Source: Symsagittifera roscoffensis (lineage: Eukaryota > Xenacoelomorpha > Acoela > Convolutidae). From it: a DNA stretch of 27,426 nucleotides. Position 1 is the stretch's first letter, and every line of letters begins with the position of its first letter. Under the pieces are notes generated by a model. It was not told the origin of the DNA, did not search any database, and saw only the letters and a list, made by a program, of their open reading frames with translations. A program made the translations under genes and the position numbers. The stretch spans positions 1-27,426 of the forward strand of contig NW_026970772.1 in NCBI RefSeq assembly GCF_963678635.1. The letters are read 5' to 3'. Below, in pieces: positions 18,601 to 27,426 of this stretch.

Positions 18601-18919
18601 AAATCATAACAAAAAACCAATTACCCGACAAACTCTTATGATAAGTATTTTGCCTTTCAAAAGACAGGCGGGAAGTTTGAATAAATAATCAAGATCAACA
18701 AAATTCTCGAATCAATTCCGAAAAATGTATAACTTTTGAAGTATGATGAGTGCGATTGCTTTAGGTTTTGACATGAAAGTTTGGAAGAGAAATGTGTCAT
18801 GCACGTGTATGTTTTGTTTCAGTGGGGTGCAATGAATTTCCATGATTATGAGATTTAGTTTTAATGTTAAGACCATAAGTCATGCAATTTTTTCTCAAAG
18901 AAACACAGGCCAAAATGAC
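18601..18919. repeat. Diverged 300-bp direct repeat, left copy
   Basis: It matches 26641-26941 at roughly three-quarters of positions by eye. Shared blocks include TTACCC.ACAAAC, TAAGTAT.TTGCCTTTCAAA.GACAGG, GGGAAGTTTGAA.AAATAATCAA, TTTGGAAGAGA and GAAACACAGGCCAAAA. It lies about 90 bases upstream of exon A's acceptor and close to the 3' end of the retrotransposon remnant. It is either an old LTR or duplicated host intron. Confidence 0.7.
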
Positions 18920-19199
18920 ATTCTGCTGCATTTAAGGAAAACTTTGACAAAAATTTTCTGTCTGTTTTTTTTTCGGCGAGCACTCCCCAACAGTTTAGTA
19001 AAGTTAGTGCAAAAGGCGCCATTATATAACCTATAGGGTTGGTCAGAATTGTATAAATTTGAATGCCTTGTTTTCTATTAAGCCAATTTAATAATGATTG
19101 TTTCGGCAATCTAAGTAAAAAGGAAAGTGTTCTAGGTGATATAATTGGTTATCATCAGAGTCAATTGGACTGCATATTCACAATCTTATTGTGGTGATG

Positions 19200-19640
19200 T
19201 TTCGTTTTAAATGAGAAAGAGTTTTATAATTCGTGGTATTTCTTCAGTTGTTTTTCGTGAAAGTAGTTCTGGTGGTGTATTGCTACTACGTGTGTCTCGG
19301 CAAGGTTTTGGCCGGCTGTAAATTTTTGTGTAATTTCGGAAATTTTATTCGAATTAGTTGAAATCTATATACTTTATACTTGGGGTTAAATTTTTGTAAA
19401 AAAAAAGAAATTTATGGGCTTATGATCTGTAATTAAAACAGTTGGACGTGTTGATCCAAGGATTAAAAAATCTTTTTCTGTTCATGTATAAGTTATAGCT
19501 GTACTTTCTCTCATAAGTGTTTTAGTTTCTTTTTGTTTGTGATTTGATGTAATTGTAAAAAAGCTGCGCCAATTCCAATATTAAATGCGTCGCACAATGC
19601 ATAAAACAGTTGTTTTGGATCTGGGATACTGTTTTAAATT
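19200..19640 (-). pseudogene. Gypsy RNase H domain and pol spacer, decayed
   Basis: The minus-strand reading PDPKQLFYALCDAFNIGIGAA (19628-19555) is the start of a Ty3/gypsy RNase H domain, where DA[ST]N.GIGA carries the first catalytic Asp. Further along, TLMRESTAITYT, a stop, EKDFLILGS and LITDHKPINFF match the second half with its TDHKP motif (about 19430). A frame-shifted TAGQNLAETHV-like piece near 19300 corresponds to the spacer before integrase. The domain degrades RNA in RNA-DNA hybrids. Several stops and indels are present. Confidence 0.78.
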
Positions 19641-20230
19641 TGTGCAGTTAGAACTGTTTAAGTTTCATCTAAATGTTTTCGTTGTTACATGGACCATTCA
19701 AAATTGTTTTGTTATGGTAATATTTTGTACAAATGTCTGAGATATACTTGCACTTTTTCAACATAATTGCTTCAGAAGTTTCACATTCCAAAGAATTCTT
19801 GTATTTTCTTTTTATTAGATGGTGGTTCAAGTTTTAAAATTGCATCTATTCTGAGGGTTTCATTGTATTTCTTCAATGATTGTCCGAGAAACTTAACACG
19901 GTTGAGAAAAAAACGTGATTAACCTGGAGCTGCTTTTATTTTTTCTTTGAATAGAATTTGGTGATATTTTCTTGTTTTGTTTGTGATTATATGAAAAACA
20001 TTATTTTAACATTTGATAACAATTTTACTTAGAAGAAGTGATCTAAAAATATTACTCATGATGATGGAAAAAACTGCTGGTCTTATCAAGATGCCATAGA
20101 GTAATCTATTAAGTTCATACTGTTGGTTTCCATTGACAAATTGTGTCAAACAGATGATTGTTCATCAGATGGCATTTGGTTATATGCGCAGTTCATATCT
20201 GCAGTTAAATAATAATGTCCGCTGATTCTA
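19640..20230 (-). pseudogene. Gypsy reverse transcriptase, palm and thumb, decayed
   Basis: The minus-strand reading YYLTADMNCAYNQMPSDEQS (20212-20150) is RT motif A, with the catalytic Asp in TADM. A frameshift leads to NGNQQYELNRLLYGI and further into the motif B region. The YxDD box that should follow near 20000 is not readable. The connection region LKLEPPSNKKKIQEFFGM (about 19838-19785) is clear. Stops and indels make it non-functional. Confidence 0.8.
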
Positions 20231-20452
20231 AGGTGAAGTAATTGTTTTGGTTCTATGGGTGAATTGCATTTTGATTCGTTAATTAGAGGGTTTGGATTTT
20301 GTTATATAGAGAGTTTAGATATGGTCCACCTAATACTATCTTAGGAAATTTGCCTTTTGAGACAAAAATGACCGGGTTTTTGGATGTATTCCTTTTAGCT
20401 TATTGTTATTTTTTACTAGGGAAATGATTTCATATTTTTCAAGAACATCTAG
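20229..20452. repeat. Duplicated pol block A (copy 1)
   Basis: It is nearly identical to 20848-21073. On the minus strand it encodes the fingers of RT (LEKYEIISLVKKNNKLKG, then an IVL...YLNS region). It is followed directly by block B (20453-20846), whereas in the other copy blocks A and B are separated by about 1 kb. Confidence 0.85.
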
Positions 20453-20846
20453 TAGAAGAACTGGAAAATTCCAAGTTTTTTCTGAAGGTGGGAGTGTTTT
20501 TTGTGTTGTATTTTGTTATATATTACTCAATTTTGTTTGATTGTCAGCTATGCGTGGAATGTAATGTTTGGTTGTTTGATCGGTGCTAGATTTGTTAAGA
20601 TTTGAATTAGGATTTTTTTATAATGGTTAGAAGATTTTAGGAGTTTCGAAAATTGTCCTTTTTTTAACATAATTTCAACTAAAGTACTTTGATGAACTAT
20701 GCTTTCAGTATATGCTGTTCTGCATATGTAAGAATTTCTAATGTTTCTGTGTTTCCTATTCCTGGTGGGTCTGAAGTCGTTTCGTTTGTAGTTTCTACTT
20801 GATTCATTTGTCGTTGAGGTTTATGTGTACTACTTGTATAGTTATT
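20453..20846. repeat. Duplicated pol/gag block B (copy 1)
   Basis: It matches 22075-22468 with few differences. Minus-strand reading from its far end gives NNYTSSTHKPQRQMNQVETT-like hydrophilic sequence, then stops. Confidence 0.85.
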
Positions 20847-20847
20847 C

Positions 20848-21073
20848 TAAGGAGAAGTAATTGTTTTGGTTCTATGGGTGAATTGCATTTTGATTCGTTA
20901 ATTAGAGGGTTTGGATTTTGTTATATGGAGAGTTTAGATATGGTCCACCTAATACTATCTTAGGAAATTCGCCTTTTGAGACAAAAATGACCGGGTTTTT
21001 GGATGTATTCCTTTTAGCTTATTGTTCTTTTTTACTAGGGAAATGATTTCATATTTTTCAAGAACATCTAGTA
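20848..21073. repeat. Duplicated pol block A (copy 2)
   Basis: This is the second copy of 20229-20452. It continues into a unique 1-kb segment C (21074-22074) before block B copy 2. Confidence 0.85.
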
Positions 21074-22074
21074 TTTGCAAACTGTTCAAAGTCTTTTTGA
21101 ATTATTTGAGTGTTGGAAGTCAAACATTGTTAGGAAAATGGAGTTGTTTGTTTGGATATTTCGAAATTTCAAAAGCAGGTATGAATTAGGGGTTTCCGTA
21201 TACTTTTTAGATTTTCTTTTTGAATCACTTGTGATATTTTTAATAGATCATTCATCGTTTAGTTTTGTAGATTGAAAAAGATTTGGGAGACCTAAAATTA
21301 TATAAAATATTTAAAGTTTTTCTTGAATATGGTATAATGTTGCGTTGGTTTCGCAATGTGCTATTAGTCCTGAGAAAATTAAAAAATTGTATGGTGAATT
21401 GTTGCATATATAAAAAGCAATCCATTACGCCGATATCTGTATTTTTCAAAAAAATAATTGAGTGAAATTGTTACTCTGAAATATTTATGACTTTGAGGGA
21501 TGAGGTCAGACATGTATACCTTTTGATTGTTTTAATCATTTTTATACTGTTGGACTTGGTTGATTGAATAATCATATGCACGTCCAGTTAATGGTTTCAA
21601 TTGTTTTTGTTGATGGTTGTAAATAGAAATAATTTTTCAAAAGATTGAGGGTTTTTATTAAGTCTTTGGACAAATGTTACAAAGGTATATTTTTTTTGTA
21701 TTCATCTTTGGTTTGTAATTTTTATTTACAATACTAATTGTTGGTATAGAATTAATAACTAACTAAAGGAAATCTTATTACATTCTGTTTACTATCTGTA
21801 ATTTTAAATATTCTGTTAAAGGCTTCCGTTAAAAGTTTACTTTGTTCCATCATTCAAGTTGGTATTAGGAATATTTCAATTTTGACATAGTTTGTTAAGC
21901 TTGTGCCTCGTGATGTGGATGGTTGCTTGAAGTTTTGGAAAGTGGTAGTTTGGGATGTAATCAATGGATTTCATTCCTTGTATTAAGGTTATTAATATTT
22001 GATTCTGCTCCTGAACCTATTAAAAAATCTATTTCACTGTCTGGTGGTTGAAAAATTTTACTTTTTGGTCTTTT

Positions 22075-22468
22075 TAGAAGAACTGGAAAATTCCAAGTTT
22101 TTTCTGAAGGTGGGAGTGTTCTTTGTATTGTATTTTGTTATATATTACTCATTTTTGTTTGATTGTCAGCTATGCGTGGAATGTAATGTTTGGTTGTTTG
22201 ATCGGTGCTAGATTTGTTAAGATTTGAATTAGGATTTTTTTATAATGCTTAGAAGATTTTAGCAGTTTCGAAAATTGTCCTTTTTTTAACATAATTTCAA
22301 CTAAAGTACTTTGATGAACTATGCTTTCAGTATATGCTGTTCTGCATATGTATGAATTTCTAATGTTTCTGTGTTTTCTATTCCTGGTGGGTCTGAAGTC
22401 GTTTCGTTTGTAGTTTCTACTTGATTCATTTGTCGTTGAGGTTTATGTGTACTACTTGTATAGTTATT
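22075..22468. repeat. Duplicated pol/gag block B (copy 2)
   Basis: This is the second copy of 20453-20846. The order A-B-A'-C-B' is explained by one tandem duplication of A-C-B (about 1.62 kb) and later loss of C from one copy. Short microhomology (TAG/TA) lies at the deletion joint, CATCTAGTA|GAAGAAC. Confidence 0.85.
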
Positions 22469-23746
22469 AGACTGTTCCTATCTGAATATTGTTATTCAGT
22501 TCGATGCGGTGGTTGGGAATATATTTGTGATCTATTTTGTTAGCTATGTTTTCTAGGTCCATATTTATTAGAAATTTGACGAGATCTGATGTTGTAAATT
22601 ATATATATTGTAAGTTTATTGTTTGGGTAGTTCCGGTATCTTTTCTTTGAATAACTTCTATTGCATTTATTTGAAAAAAAATCTATTACGGTCGTATGAA
22701 AAGTTTCTTGAACAATCTTTTCAACAACATCGGTTTCTGTTAATTGAGTATGATCGATTTCTATTGTAGTTGGAGAAATTACTTCTACAAGATATAGATC
22801 TCGAAGATTAAATTCTGTACGGATTGTTTCAAGTATTTGATCGACTTTATCAGTTATGTGAAAAACACTGTGAATTTCGTCTGGTGATCGTCCACGAAAA
22901 TTGTTGAAATTTGGTGATTACTATAACTAGGTGGGAGTGGTTGCCCTGAAATGTAATTAATTTGAATAGCTTTGTTTGGTAAGTTTTCATCTTTCCTCAT
23001 GTATTACTAACAAAAATTAATCGGTTCTTTATGTTTTTGAGGGCGGTCTGATTTATGTTGTTGTTTTTCTGCCTTCGATAATAATATGTCCGTTTACATC
23101 ATTTTTTAAATGAGAGGGTTCTTTCTCTAAAATTTGAGTTCTTGTTGCGTAAATTTAGGATATGAGAGATTTTTTATGCTAAATTGTTATCGGAGTCTTG
23201 AATTTTAACTATCTGTGACGTAATTCTCTGAATTTTAGTGAAATAAAGTAAATTTAAATTTTCTGTTTCTTCTAGTTTCCTTGTGATTTCAGCTGCTTGC
23301 TCTAATTTACCAACGAGTTTTGAATATACAATTTTTTTTTGAGCTGCGCCTTCGACTGTGGTTTGTATAATTGCTGTACTTCTATGAACCCGATTTTGGT
23401 AAAGTGGTGCTTTTAGAGGTTATGTGCCTATAAATGCAACAGCGTTCAGGTAATTTTCTTTTGAGGTAAATTTGTGGTAAAGTTTGTAAACTGAGTTCTG
23501 TTAACTTCATGCTGTAAACAATAAAGAAGTGGAATTTCATTCTCATTGAATCAGGTGGGTAATCTTGAATTTTCATTTGATAATGTGATTGTATGTTTTT
23601 ATCTGGTTGTACAAAACTTTATTATAGAGAGTAGTGTTAGTTTGTTTGTCGTCGACTTTCTGAATTCATCTAGAGCTCAAAACAATCGGGTTTACAAGTA
23701 CCACCTGGTTGATCTATGTCGTTTCATTGGTTTTTTTGTTGATAAG

Positions 23747-23936
23747 TACTGCTGTTGATTTTGATGTAAGTTCTCTTCATCGTCTGAAGAATGTGGTTGT
23801 TTCTACTGAGTTGTCTAGTTTTTGAGTCAATTGTTTTGTTGTACTGCTGTTGATTTTGATGTAAGTTCTCTTCATCGTCTGAAGAATGTGGTTGTTTCTA
23901 CTGAGTTGTCTAGTTTTTGAGTCAATTGTTTTGTTG
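23747..23936. repeat. 95-bp perfect tandem repeat, two copies
   Basis: The unit starting TACTGCTGTTGATTTTGATG occurs at 23747 and again at 23842, with no difference that I could see. The unit length is not a multiple of three, so it breaks the retrotransposon frame. Confidence 0.93.
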
Positions 23937-23966
23937 AAAAAATGGGTAGTACCCAGTGCGATCTGT

Positions 23967-25206
23967 CTAGGTTTTTCTCTTATCAGAAAAACTTATAGAT
24001 TGAGTTGAATTTTTTGGTGCTTGTTGATTATAATTATGTTGTTGAGTTTGATTTTGGGTTGTAATAAAACGTGATGCTATTGAACTGCAGATATTGTTAT
24101 TGGTAAAAAAAACCATTATTATGTTTTGCAAATTTATTTCCTTTTGTTTATTTTGGTCTATCAAATGGAGGTTTTTTAGTCATAAGTCTATATGTTCGAC
24201 AATCCATGTGTGAATACTTTGGAGCTACTAATATTTTTTCTGTTGATTGTAATGTTGTTGGTGGACACGGAGTTTTATTTTTGTTATTTGGTCCTGAGAG
24301 TGCAGGACATGTAGGTGAAATAAATTGTTGTGTTGTTTTGGGTATTGCTTAAACAATTTCTATATTTACGAAAAATGATGTCGTTTGAATATCTCGTTGT
24401 GTTAAATTCGTAGTTCCCTTTTATTTTTTTTGTGTATTTATGAATATTGAGTTTAAACTGTTATTATAAGTCCTCTCTTTCAACGTTATGTTGTAAATCA
24501 AAGGTGTCGTGTCGATTGTTAATGGGGTATTTTTAACCGATCTTTGTGTACTGGGATAGCTGCAGTCGCCACACTTGAAAAATCAATTGGCAATTTAACA
24601 AACTTAAACTAGCATCATTCTGGGTCCCATAACCAATCTGTTTCGTCAGCAAGCATTTTGTCTTTCTCAATTTGTGGCCGAAAGTTTTTTCTGGCTTGTG
24701 CACTTATATCTAAATTGTTTTGAAGGTAATCTGTAAGAAACCATGCTAGGATTCTTCGTAGATTGGTTTATTTTCTTAGTAAAATTATAATGTCAGTGAG
24801 TGTTTAGCGAATGGAGTCTAAAAATTGTGAAAAGAGATTAATTTTGTCTTACTTTTGCGTGTCAAAATGTTTGTGGTGAATATACATAGAATGTCTTTGA
24901 GACTTTTGACGTTGAATAATTTTATTGTATTCCGTTGAATTTTTTGAAAAATCTACGTCTGTAGCATCTGTTTGCATTCGGTGTAGTGATTTGTTGGATG
25001 ATTGTGGTGGTAGAGTTTTGATAGCTATTACTCATTACCGGTAGATAGTGACCTAGTACTTGTCTTCGTATTTTACTTCTTGGAATTTTTGTTTACATGG
25101 ACTGTTTCTTTTCCGGAACAAGTTTACGTTTAGATTGTGACAAAATTGTTCTTATCCTCTTGACGGGTCGCTTTGGGGTCGATGACGATTGAGAGGATAT
25201 TATCAT
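23967..25206 (-). pseudogene. Gypsy gag-like region, decayed
   Basis: A candidate start ATG lies at 25206 (MIISSQSSSTPKRPVKRIRT), with a basic N-terminus and an in-frame TAA after about 37 codons. Further on the minus strand are LDISAQARKNFRPQI and LADETDWLWDPE (24714-24620). A Gln/Asn-rich end follows, with YSHMDCRTYRLMTKKP near 24180-24230, which looks like the end of a degraded CCHC zinc knuckle (GHM..DC). Gag packages element RNA. The identification rests on position and composition more than on conserved motifs. Confidence 0.5.
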
Positions 25207-26640
25207 AGTAAAAACTATCGTCGTATTGGATCCTTTTTTGCGCGGTTTAACGGTTATTTGTAGCTTTCAATAAGTCTTATCGGTTGATTCCAATTGTATA
25301 TTTTTACTGGTTTTTAAATTTAAGAGTTTCTTATTCTACGTTTGCCTTTTATGGAAACTGCTCTTATGACTTCTGGTTCGGAAAAGTATTGTTGTTTTTC
25401 TCCTCGTTTGATTTTTTTGTGAGCAAGACCCAAGATTTTCAAGCTTTTGTATGGTTGTTGAGTCAGATTCCAAAACAGCATTAAGTCTGCTGGAGAATTT
25501 TGTTTTTATAATTTTTGTTTGGAAAATAAAACTTTTTTGATCTGGTAACTCCTACTTTTTGTGTGGTCTAATTACAAGATCGTATCTTGCTTCTGTATTT
25601 AAACAATTTTGATGAACGATAGTTCGTTTGTTTCCCAATTTATCTCTTGAGAGAAAAAAACTTACAACTTTCGTCAGATTATCCTAATCTTCGTTCGGGG
25701 TAGATTGTCATGCTGAGAAGTTTTGTGGAGAGAGTATATCAGTTCGTTAGAATGATTTTTCACTGCTCTCGGGTGTTTTGTTAATTACATTTAAGTAGAC
25801 TTAATCCTACTTAGTTGGGGTTTGATTTGTGATCAAGATTTGGAGATAGTATATCAATCCACAAGTTTCAGGTATAATTAGAACACAAAGAGATCGTTAG
25901 ATACATTTTAAATTCTAACTGGTTCTAAGATTTACCCTAAGCCTGCATCAATTAAGAGGTAGGGTTCAACTGAAGGATGAGTAATCGAAGGTTTTTACTG
26001 TTAAGCTTAATTTGAATGGATAGTTAGTTGGAAATTCTTCAGTTGATCCTGGGTCGTAGATGACGAAGGTATGGAAAGTGAATCGACGTTTGAGGTCGTT
26101 AGACACTAGTTCTAGGAGGTGGGGTAAAAAAATTTCTAATTGATCCAAGGAAAGTTTTGGTGGTCAAAATTTAAAAAATTACATTTGTGAATAAAAATTA
26201 AGTGTTATAGATTTAAGGTTTAAAGGTCCAAGGATAGCTTTGATGATCTTGATTGTATGGGAATAAAATTAAGTTTTAAATTTAACAAAGTAGGCCTTGA
26301 TAGGTTTTAGTTGAAACAAAATGATTTCAAAAATGGTTAGAATTTAATTTTTGAATGAGGTAATTGGTTTTAAATCAATTTTATTTGTTTACGGTGATAT
26401 GGAACAATAACAGAAAAAATCCTCGAGGAGCAAGGAATTTTTTTTTCATAAAAATTATAATGATTGCCTAAATAACTAATTTTTTGTGTTTTCTATTTAT
26501 TTCAAATGAGAAAGTTAAAGTTTATTCAAAACTACTGCAAATTTGAAAATTTTGAGGTAGACGGAAAAGTTGTAGTCGACTGGGTATGTATATATTTAAT
26601 ACTTAAAAGTTATTCATCGTAGTGAGAAAACAAAAAAAAA
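25207..26640. other. Unassigned sequence between gag and the right 300-bp repeat
   Basis: This would be the 5' leader if the right repeat is the 5' LTR. A 60-codon minus-strand frame (25966-26148) has no known motif. Near 26525-26565 the minus strand weakly resembles the 5' edge of FN3 exon A (GACGGAA and GAGG words at similar spacing). No gene is supported. Confidence 0.4.
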
Positions 26641-26941
26641 CATAAACTAACAATTACCCTACAAACACTTAACATAAGTATCTTGCCTTTCAAATGACAG
26701 GTGGGAAGTTTGAACAAATAATCAACATTTCACAAAATTTTCAAATCAGTTCAGAAATTTGTATAAATTTTAAAGTACGATGAGTGAGGTTGCTTAGGTT
26801 TTGTAATGGGAGTTTGGAAGAGAGCTGCGTCACGCGCATGTATGATTTGCTTCAGCGGAGAGCATTAAATTTCCAATACACTTTTTATGTTTCGACGATA
26901 ACCCAAGCATTTTTTTACAGAGAAACACAGGCCAAAAAGAC
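26641..26941. repeat. Diverged 300-bp direct repeat, right copy
   Basis: This is the partner of 18601-18919, 8.0 kb away in the same orientation, with the retrotransposon remnant between them. Similarity stops after GAAACACAGGCCAAAAAGAC. Confidence 0.7.
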
Positions 26942-27426
26942 TTTTCAGTTGCTCTTTGTGGCTCTTTATCAACGATCAAAAAACTAATCAAAAGGTAACA
27001 TCAGCTCTTTATTACAATTCTTCCTCGAAGAAAAACTTGAACAGTATCAAAAAGCAGAAACTAATTAGGTTTTGCGTAGCTTAAGCTTTTCAAAAAATGA
27101 AAACTGTTGAGTTTAAATTCCGGGTGGCTTTCACATAGAGTAAATTTGGAAAGGGTTTACCGTCTGTTCGTCACGCTAACTTATTTTCGGCTGAATCAAT
27201 TCGGGCAACTTCTTAGTCTAATACCGATCCTAATCTTACTCTTATATTTCCTAGTCTCAATAGATTTAGTATTGCGAGGTTAGAATCAAGAAAGAGCTAC
27301 TGTTTGCTAAGTTTAACTTATTTTTCTCTGGCCTAAACAATAAATAGTTTCAGCCTTACAATTTTTTGTAAGTTATAGTAATGGATCATGATTAGTTGGT
27401 TAGTTCTAAGTGTTTTAGATGATATC
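26942..27426. other. No feature recognised
   Basis: This AT-rich, presumably intronic or intergenic sequence reaches the window end. I see no ORF, repeat or RNA gene in it. Confidence 0.5.

Larger units (their letters stand above)
19100..25206 (-). mobile_element. Ty3/gypsy-type LTR retrotransposon remnant
   Basis: On the minus strand, gag-like, reverse transcriptase and RNase H sequence follow in order, all heavily broken. The sense strand is rich in A and C, so the plus strand shows a strong T and G bias across the whole block, unlike the flanks. Integrase is absent: recognisable pol sequence fades below 19200, just before the left 300-bp repeat. Internal duplications (20229-22468) and a 95-bp tandem repeat (23747-23936) rearranged it. 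The borders are approximate because no certain LTR, primer-binding site or polypurine tract was found. Confidence 0.8.

Noticed and set aside
25966-26148. 60-codon minus-strand ORF tested as another FN3 exon
   Set aside because: It lacks the core Trp and the LxxxTxY F-strand pattern, and has no matching splice sites.
1-27426. CRISPR arrays, tRNA or rRNA genes, bacterial operons
   Set aside because: No regularly spaced repeats, no tRNA-like cloverleaf or rRNA words were seen by eye, and gene structure is eukaryotic. A covariance-model scan was not possible.

Overview
This is a stretch of animal (probably invertebrate) nuclear DNA: AT-rich, with spliced exons bounded by GT/AG sites and many eukaryotic transposon families. 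I see no bacterial genes, rRNA, tRNA or CRISPR array. The species cannot be told from the sequence.

The host component is one gene on the minus strand built of fibronectin type III (FN3) domain exons. In transcription order these are exon A (18173-18508), exon B (17027 down to 16890, continuing at 8320 down to 8132), exon C2 (942-1226) and exon C1 (1-284, cut by the window edge). C1 and C2 are the two copies of a nearly identical 942-bp tandem duplication. Every complete exon is one FN3 domain with phase 1 at both ends.

Exon B is split by an 8.57-kb Polinton/Maverick element (8321-16889) with 209-bp terminal inverted repeats (TIRs) and imperfect 6-bp target duplications. Removing the element and one target copy leaves an in-frame 321-bp exon. 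Inside the element, on the plus strand, are decayed copies of two overlapping accessory genes, two small ORFs, the packaging ATPase, a short pX-like gene, a charged coiled gene, the retroviral-type integrase, and the 3' end of protein-primed DNA polymerase B. The integrase is itself interrupted by an 894-bp TIR element. No capsid, penton or protease gene is recognisable. Two hAT-like MITEs with 8-bp target duplications sit in or next to the left TIR. A GC-rich minus-strand ORF with a splice-acceptor-like 5' edge lies just inside the left end.

The long intron between exons B and C2 (1227-8131) holds a 995-bp TIR element (2372-3366) with a dispersed repeat nested in it, then a Mutator-like (MULE) remnant (about 3740-4830) with recognisable transposase. 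The rest of that intron is unassigned.

Upstream of exon A, 19100-25206 is a minus-strand Ty3/gypsy-type retrotransposon remnant. Gag-like sequence, reverse transcriptase and RNase H can be read, but frames are broken and the integrase is missing. It carries an internal tandem duplication that later lost its middle, and a perfect 95-bp tandem repeat. A diverged 300-bp direct repeat lies on both sides of it (18601-18919 and 26641-26941). This repeat could be old LTRs or duplicated host intron.

The overall picture is a modular extracellular or receptor-type gene expanded by exon duplication and invaded several times, with clear nesting: host exon, then Polinton, then smaller DNA elements inside the Polinton.
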